A stretch of 8,785 bases of DNA, taken from positions 1 to 8,785 of the forward strand of contig USHB01000054.1 of the NCBI GenBank assembly GCA_900554395.1, given 5' to 3'. Shown here piece by piece: positions 5,727-8,785 of the stretch; the first letter of the stretch is position 1; every line of letters starts with the position of its first letter. Below the pieces are notes generated by a model. It was not told the DNA's origin, made no database searches, and was given only the letters and a program-made list of their open reading frames with translations. The DNA comes from an uncultured Phascolarctobacterium sp. (GTDB lineage: Bacteria; Bacillota; Negativicutes; Acidaminococcales; Acidaminococcaceae). Position numbers and translations under genes: made by a program.

Positions 5727-6475
5727 AAAAATTTAACAAACACACCGCCCATGCCCAAAGCTGGTTTAATGCCAATGCCTGCATATTCGGCGTATGAGAG
5801 CAGTAATGCGCTAATCCTATTCTGAGCATCAGTTCCTTTAAAAAACAGGCTGTAACGTCCTTTAAATGCGTCTATCGGCGCTCCTCCGACAGAATACTGC
5901 TGCAAAGATAAATTATAACCCGTAACTTTAACTGCCTCTGCCAAATGCTGCTCTATATTTTCTTCCTGCAAAAGCAGTCCTTCGCTGTAAATATTCCAGC
6001 GTGCAAGCAGGCTGCGGAAAATATAGGCGTTATCCGGATAAATTTTATAACTGCCGTAAGCCTTAAAAGAAGCTGGAGACACAAAAGTTATCTCAGCTTT
6101 GCGCGGAACCTGCGGCATTGTAAAAAACTGCTGCGCCAAATCAGCATAACTGATTTGCTTTACAAGCTGCGGTTTACTTAATTGTACCACATATCCCTTT
6201 TGCTTTAAATATAAATTTTGCGGTATCTTAGCTAATGCATAATCCAGTTCCTCTGCAGTACTGTCATTAAGCGCAGCAATACGCCAAAGTGCCTGCATGG
6301 CCGGTTTATTAAAATATACAAACTGGCTGAAAGGCCTTACCCCGGCTTTATGCATTGCGGCAGCAAAATCCGGTCTGGCAGATTCCATTAAAGCTCCATG
6401 CAGTACGCTGCCCATGTTTTGATGCAGACGTTGCCCTTCCGGCAATGTCAATGCAATTTCAATAATTTTAGGCAC
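5720..6475 (-). CDS. cas6: Cas6 CRISPR pre-crRNA processing endoribonuclease
   Basis: Metal-independent RNase that cuts CRISPR precursor transcripts within each repeat, giving crRNAs with an 8-nt 5' tag for the Csm complex. The 251-residue product has the expected two-part Cas6 architecture. The N-terminal part contains LHQNMGSVLHGALM, where H26 is the likely catalytic histidine, then FSQFVYF. The C-terminal ferredoxin-like half has ITFVSPASFKAYGSY (129-143), FRSLLARWN (153-161), FKGRYSLFF (204-212) and the terminal glycine-rich loop GIGIKPALGMGGV (233-245). The start is GTG at 6475: AGGAGG (6489-6484), inside the last Glu codons of csm5, is 8 nt upstream, and the next Met is residue 21. Only 3 nt separate it from csm5, so it is the last gene of the csm operon. 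The family call is firm from both motifs and context. Confidence 0.93.
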   Translation of the reverse strand: MPKIIEIALTLPEGQRLHQNMGSVLHGALMESARPDFAAAMHKAGVRPFSQFVYFNKPAMQALWRIAALNDSTAEELDYALAKIPQNLYLKQKGYVVQLSKPQLVKQISYADLAQQFFTMPQVPRKAEITFVSPASFKAYGSYKIYPDNAYIFRSLLARWNIYSEGLLLQEENIEQHLAEAVKVTGYNLSLQQYSVGGAPIDAFKGRYSLFFKGTDAQNRISALLLSYAEYAGIGIKPALGMGGVFVKFLP

Positions 6476-6478
6476 AGT

Positions 6479-7663
6479 TTATTCCTCCTCAATGGCGCAA
6501 ATTCCCATCAGTGTTGTGCCCTGATTTGTTTTTGCCGTCTGTAAACCTCGCGGAGCAGCAAATCTGTCAAGCTTTAAATGTGCATGCTTATAAAAATTAT
6601 TATGCAAAATCATTGCTGCTGCGGAAATATAGGCTTTTTCATCCGGCGCCAGTACGGCGAGCAAAGTTTTGCTGAAAAAACCGCTGCCGCTGCCCAAAAA
6701 GATATTGCCATGCTCAGCTTTTGCAAATTCACGTTTTAAAAGCGGTCCAAAAATTTTCTTTTGACGCGCTACAATAAACTGTGTAAAATCACGCTGATGC
6801 CGGATAAGTTCGGATGCTGAATTTATACCGGCACTGGCAAATACTGACCTGTCCAAAGTAATGCTGAAATGCTGGCTTGCTCCCTGCGGCAGACATTCAC
6901 GGAACATATTAAGGTTCTTAATTTTTGCCTGCCCGTCTTTTTGCATAAACACAGCTTCGCGCTTTTGCACAACTACGGGTACTATTCTGCCATTGCCATA
7001 GGCATCGCTGACCGACAAGCCTTTCATAAGGCTGCTGTTCATGCCTGACTGCGGCAAAAATTCACCGGCTGCATTAGGTATTTTCAAACGATGCAGCAGT
7101 ACAACTTCCAGTTTTTGCGCCAAACGCGAAAGCGCAGCATTTTTATCACGCAGGCGTTTATCAGCCAAAATACGTGTAACTTCATTCCATGTTTGCGTGC
7201 GAAGTTTATCTTCCTGTAAAAGCAGGCTGAACAAAAGACCTGTACGCAAAGCGCCTTTAATGCTGCTGCCCGGTATATACGGCTGCCCATCTACTGAATG
7301 TACGGTACGTACAATTTCCGTAAGGCGCGATTTATTTGCCGCCAAAACTTCCGGCGGCACTGCCACATTTGCGTATTCTGTTACTGCTCCGTCCAAGGCT
7401 TCAATATCAAAGCCTTTATCAAGCAGCCATTCACACAAAGTGCCGGCACGCATTTTGGTACTTATTAATTCTTCAAACTCCTCCAAAAGGTTATGTTCAT
7501 ACAAAAATTTAACCCACAGGCGTTCGTTTAAAAAGTATACCCTTTGCTGTCTGGCATCATACAAATACTGATAGCTGTAAACAGTGCCTACTTCGTCCGT
7601 AATATGTACCGGCCCCAAACATTTTATAACCATTTTTTTGTATTCAAAATTACTGATACTCAT
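6479..7663 (-). CDS. csm5: Type III-A CRISPR complex RAMP protein Csm5
   Basis: Cas7-like subunit that caps the 3' end of the crRNA in the Csm effector complex and takes part in crRNA maturation. The product is 394 residues, normal for Csm5. Landmarks: the N-terminal RAMP strand MVIKCLGPVHIT (11-22); the highly typical PYIPGSSIKGALRTGLL (128-144); SGFFSKT in FLGSGSGFFSKT (322-333); and the C-terminal HLKLDRFAAPRGLQTAKTNQ segment followed by TLMGIC (383-388), where other Csm5 proteins end in a similar Gly-Xaa-Cys/Leu pattern. The ATG at 7663 overlaps the csm4 stop as ATGA. There is no strong Shine-Dalgarno sequence, so re-initiation after csm4 is likely. M11 is an alternative start, but the overlap favours the longer form. 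No catalytic residues are expected in this subunit. Confidence 0.93.
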   Translation of the reverse strand: MSISNFEYKKMVIKCLGPVHITDEVGTVYSYQYLYDARQQRVYFLNERLWVKFLYEHNLLEEFEELISTKMRAGTLCEWLLDKGFDIEALDGAVTEYANVAVPPEVLAANKSRLTEIVRTVHSVDGQPYIPGSSIKGALRTGLLFSLLLQEDKLRTQTWNEVTRILADKRLRDKNAALSRLAQKLEVVLLHRLKIPNAAGEFLPQSGMNSSLMKGLSVSDAYGNGRIVPVVVQKREAVFMQKDGQAKIKNLNMFRECLPQGASQHFSITLDRSVFASAGINSASELIRHQRDFTQFIVARQKKIFGPLLKREFAKAEHGNIFLGSGSGFFSKTLLAVLAPDEKAYISAAAMILHNNFYKHAHLKLDRFAAPRGLQTAKTNQGTTLMGICAIEEE

Positions 7664-8655
7664 ACCGGCAACCCCATATATAAAGCCTTACCGTAGCGGT
7701 AAATCTTATGCTCTACGCCATCAGCTTCAAATTCAAGCACCTGCCCGTCAACTCTTTGCCCAAAGCATGCGCCTGCACGTATCATATATACACTGCTGCG
7801 TTTTTCGTAACTGTTTTGTTCTTTGTTATGTACAAAACCACTGCGCCGCATAAGGCTGAACGTACCTTCTTTTACTATGCCAAGCTGTTCTTTAACCGGG
7901 CATAAAGCAGAAAGCGACATTTGCAGACTGCCGGAATCATTATTAAGCAGGTCATATAATATGCCTGCATCATCACTGCAATCTGCCTTTAATTCCACAG
8001 GCGCATTTTTTATTGCAAACTTGCCGAAACCACTGCTGCGCCTGCCGCCAATGCCGCCCAAGCCTAATATTTCTACCGTCTTTAACAAATTTTCAAGCAG
8101 GTCTTTATCTTCAATTCCAATAATGCAGTACAAACCTGCATTTTCAGAAAAACGAAAATTACTTACATAATAAGTTTTGCCGCTGTTTCTGAAATCCATG
8201 CGCCGCTGCACGCCGCTCCAGCCAAAATCATGTGTTTCTTCCTCAGGAGCATTTTTCCCGCTGAAAGGCTGCAAGTAGGCTTTTAACCCGCTTACGCGGA
8301 TATAAGCAAGATTTTCATGGCTCCTCATGGCTTCATATTGCAGGCATAAATCTTTAAAGGACAGCGAAAAATCCGGGGCTTCCGGATATTCCCTGCGGCA
8401 GTACGGCACGGGAACATATAATTCTTCCGTACTGCTGCTGTAATACGGAAGCAGGTCGCTGAAAAGCAGGCTGCCGTTTTGTGCGGCTGCTATGAATTTG
8501 CTGCACAGTTCTTTATCAAGTGCGGCTGCTTCCGTTACAAGCGCGCTGAAAAAGGTATCAGCACAACAGCTGAAAGATTCGCCGCCCTTTTTATTTTGCA
8601 GCATGCCAAAGTGTACCGGCGTTAAAAATTTAAACTGCAAAAGATAATATTTCAT
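7660..8655 (-). CDS. csm4: Type III-A CRISPR complex RAMP protein Csm4
   Basis: Cas5-group subunit that binds the 5' tag of the crRNA and joins Cas10 to the Csm3 backbone. The 331-residue product starts with the RAMP strand MKYYLLQFKFLTPVHFG and has ADTFFSALVTEA at 32-43, a conserved Csm4-like position. The central glycine-rich loop GLGGIGGRRSSGFGKF (198-213) is diagnostic. A C-terminal region (GTFSLMRRSGFVH, then YMIRAGACFG) matches the usual second half of Csm4. The ATG overlaps the csm3 stop as ATGA. GAAGGAAG, about 9 nt before it, can serve as a Shine-Dalgarno sequence. Its own stop overlaps the csm5 start in the same way. The length is slightly above the usual 300. The two flanking csm genes make confusion with Cmr3 or Csx10 unlikely. 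Confidence 0.92.
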   Translation of the reverse strand: MKYYLLQFKFLTPVHFGMLQNKKGGESFSCCADTFFSALVTEAAALDKELCSKFIAAAQNGSLLFSDLLPYYSSSTEELYVPVPYCRREYPEAPDFSLSFKDLCLQYEAMRSHENLAYIRVSGLKAYLQPFSGKNAPEEETHDFGWSGVQRRMDFRNSGKTYYVSNFRFSENAGLYCIIGIEDKDLLENLLKTVEILGLGGIGGRRSSGFGKFAIKNAPVELKADCSDDAGILYDLLNNDSGSLQMSLSALCPVKEQLGIVKEGTFSLMRRSGFVHNKEQNSYEKRSSVYMIRAGACFGQRVDGQVLEFEADGVEHKIYRYGKALYMGLPV

Positions 8656-8785
8656 TGCAGGCAGCTTCCTTCAAGCACATTTTTTAACTTACCGGTATAT
8701 TCTTCAAGCCCTTTGTTCAAGCCTGCATAACGCACCGAAAATCCGCTGAATGCAACCCTGCCGTATCCGCGGGAGCCATGCCCGC
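8652..8785 (-). CDS. csm3: Type III-A CRISPR complex RAMP protein Csm3, C-terminal part (partial, 5' end outside window)
   Basis: Only the last 43 codons are present, reading from the right edge (first complete codon at 8783) to a TGA at 8654-8652. The visible peptide begins GHGSRGYGRVAFSG, the glycine-rich loop near the C-terminus of Csm3, and continues with NKGLEEYTGKLKNVLEGSCLQ. Csm3 is the repeated backbone subunit that cleaves target RNA at 6-nt intervals. Its catalytic Asp, near the N-terminus in the family, lies outside the window and cannot be checked. The stop overlaps the csm4 start codon (ATGA). The order csm3-csm4-csm5 supports the call. Confidence 0.9.
   Translation of the reverse strand, partial: GHGSRGYGRVAFSGFSVRYAGLNKGLEEYTGKLKNVLEGSCLQ

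Noticed and set aside
7041..7571. Plus-strand open frame of 176 codons opposite csm5
   Set aside because: It is Ser/Lys/Arg-rich sequence without recognisable motifs, and the minus strand encodes a full-length Csm5.

Overview
The window holds two unrelated gene blocks and one solitary gene. On the left (about 339-5060, plus strand) is a complete D-ribose uptake and activation operon, rbsK-rbsD-rbsA-rbsC-rbsB. On the right (5720-8785, minus strand) is the distal half of a type III-A (Csm) CRISPR-Cas operon: csm3 (cut by the window edge), csm4, csm5, cas6. Between them is a minus-strand GNAT acetyltransferase resembling short N-acetylglutamate synthases. No tRNA, rRNA, transposase or clear CRISPR array was seen.

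The organism is most likely a member of the Bacillota. Purine-rich Shine-Dalgarno sequences sit close to almost every start. The ribose-binding protein is a lipoprotein (lipobox ending at Cys22). The rbs order K-D-A-C-B is the Bacillus order, not the E. coli order D-A-C-B-K. Codon use is mid-GC with many GGC, GCA and AAA codons. A diderm Bacillota lineage such as Negativicutes is possible, but this is only an impression.

Layout. 1-256: an open frame entering from the left edge, which looks like a protein tail but runs on through the rbs control region. 169-290: rbs control region with a 16-bp exact direct repeat, GTGCA elements and a candidate promoter. 339-4993: rbs genes, tightly packed (13-bp overlap, then gaps of 21, 3 and 15 nt). 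5023-5060: a strong hairpin terminator with a T tract on one side and an A tract on the other, serving both the rbs operon and the convergent GNAT gene. 5066-5551: GNAT gene. 5552-5719: intergenic region with the GNAT promoter, an inverted repeat over its -35 box, and two hairpin units sharing TTCCGTCCC exactly 65 nt apart, reminiscent of decayed CRISPR repeats. 5720-8785: csm/cas6 genes, coupled by ATGA overlaps or a 3-nt gap.

How the genes work together. RbsB captures ribose outside the membrane, RbsC forms the channel and RbsA powers it. RbsD converts pyranose to furanose forms and RbsK phosphorylates ribose to ribose-5-phosphate. In the CRISPR block, Cas6 cuts precursor crRNA, Csm4 holds the 5' tag end with Cas10 (beyond the right edge), Csm3 forms the backbone that cuts target RNA, and Csm5 caps the 3' end. 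Cas10, Csm2, any Csm6-type effector and the adaptation genes would have to lie outside the window.
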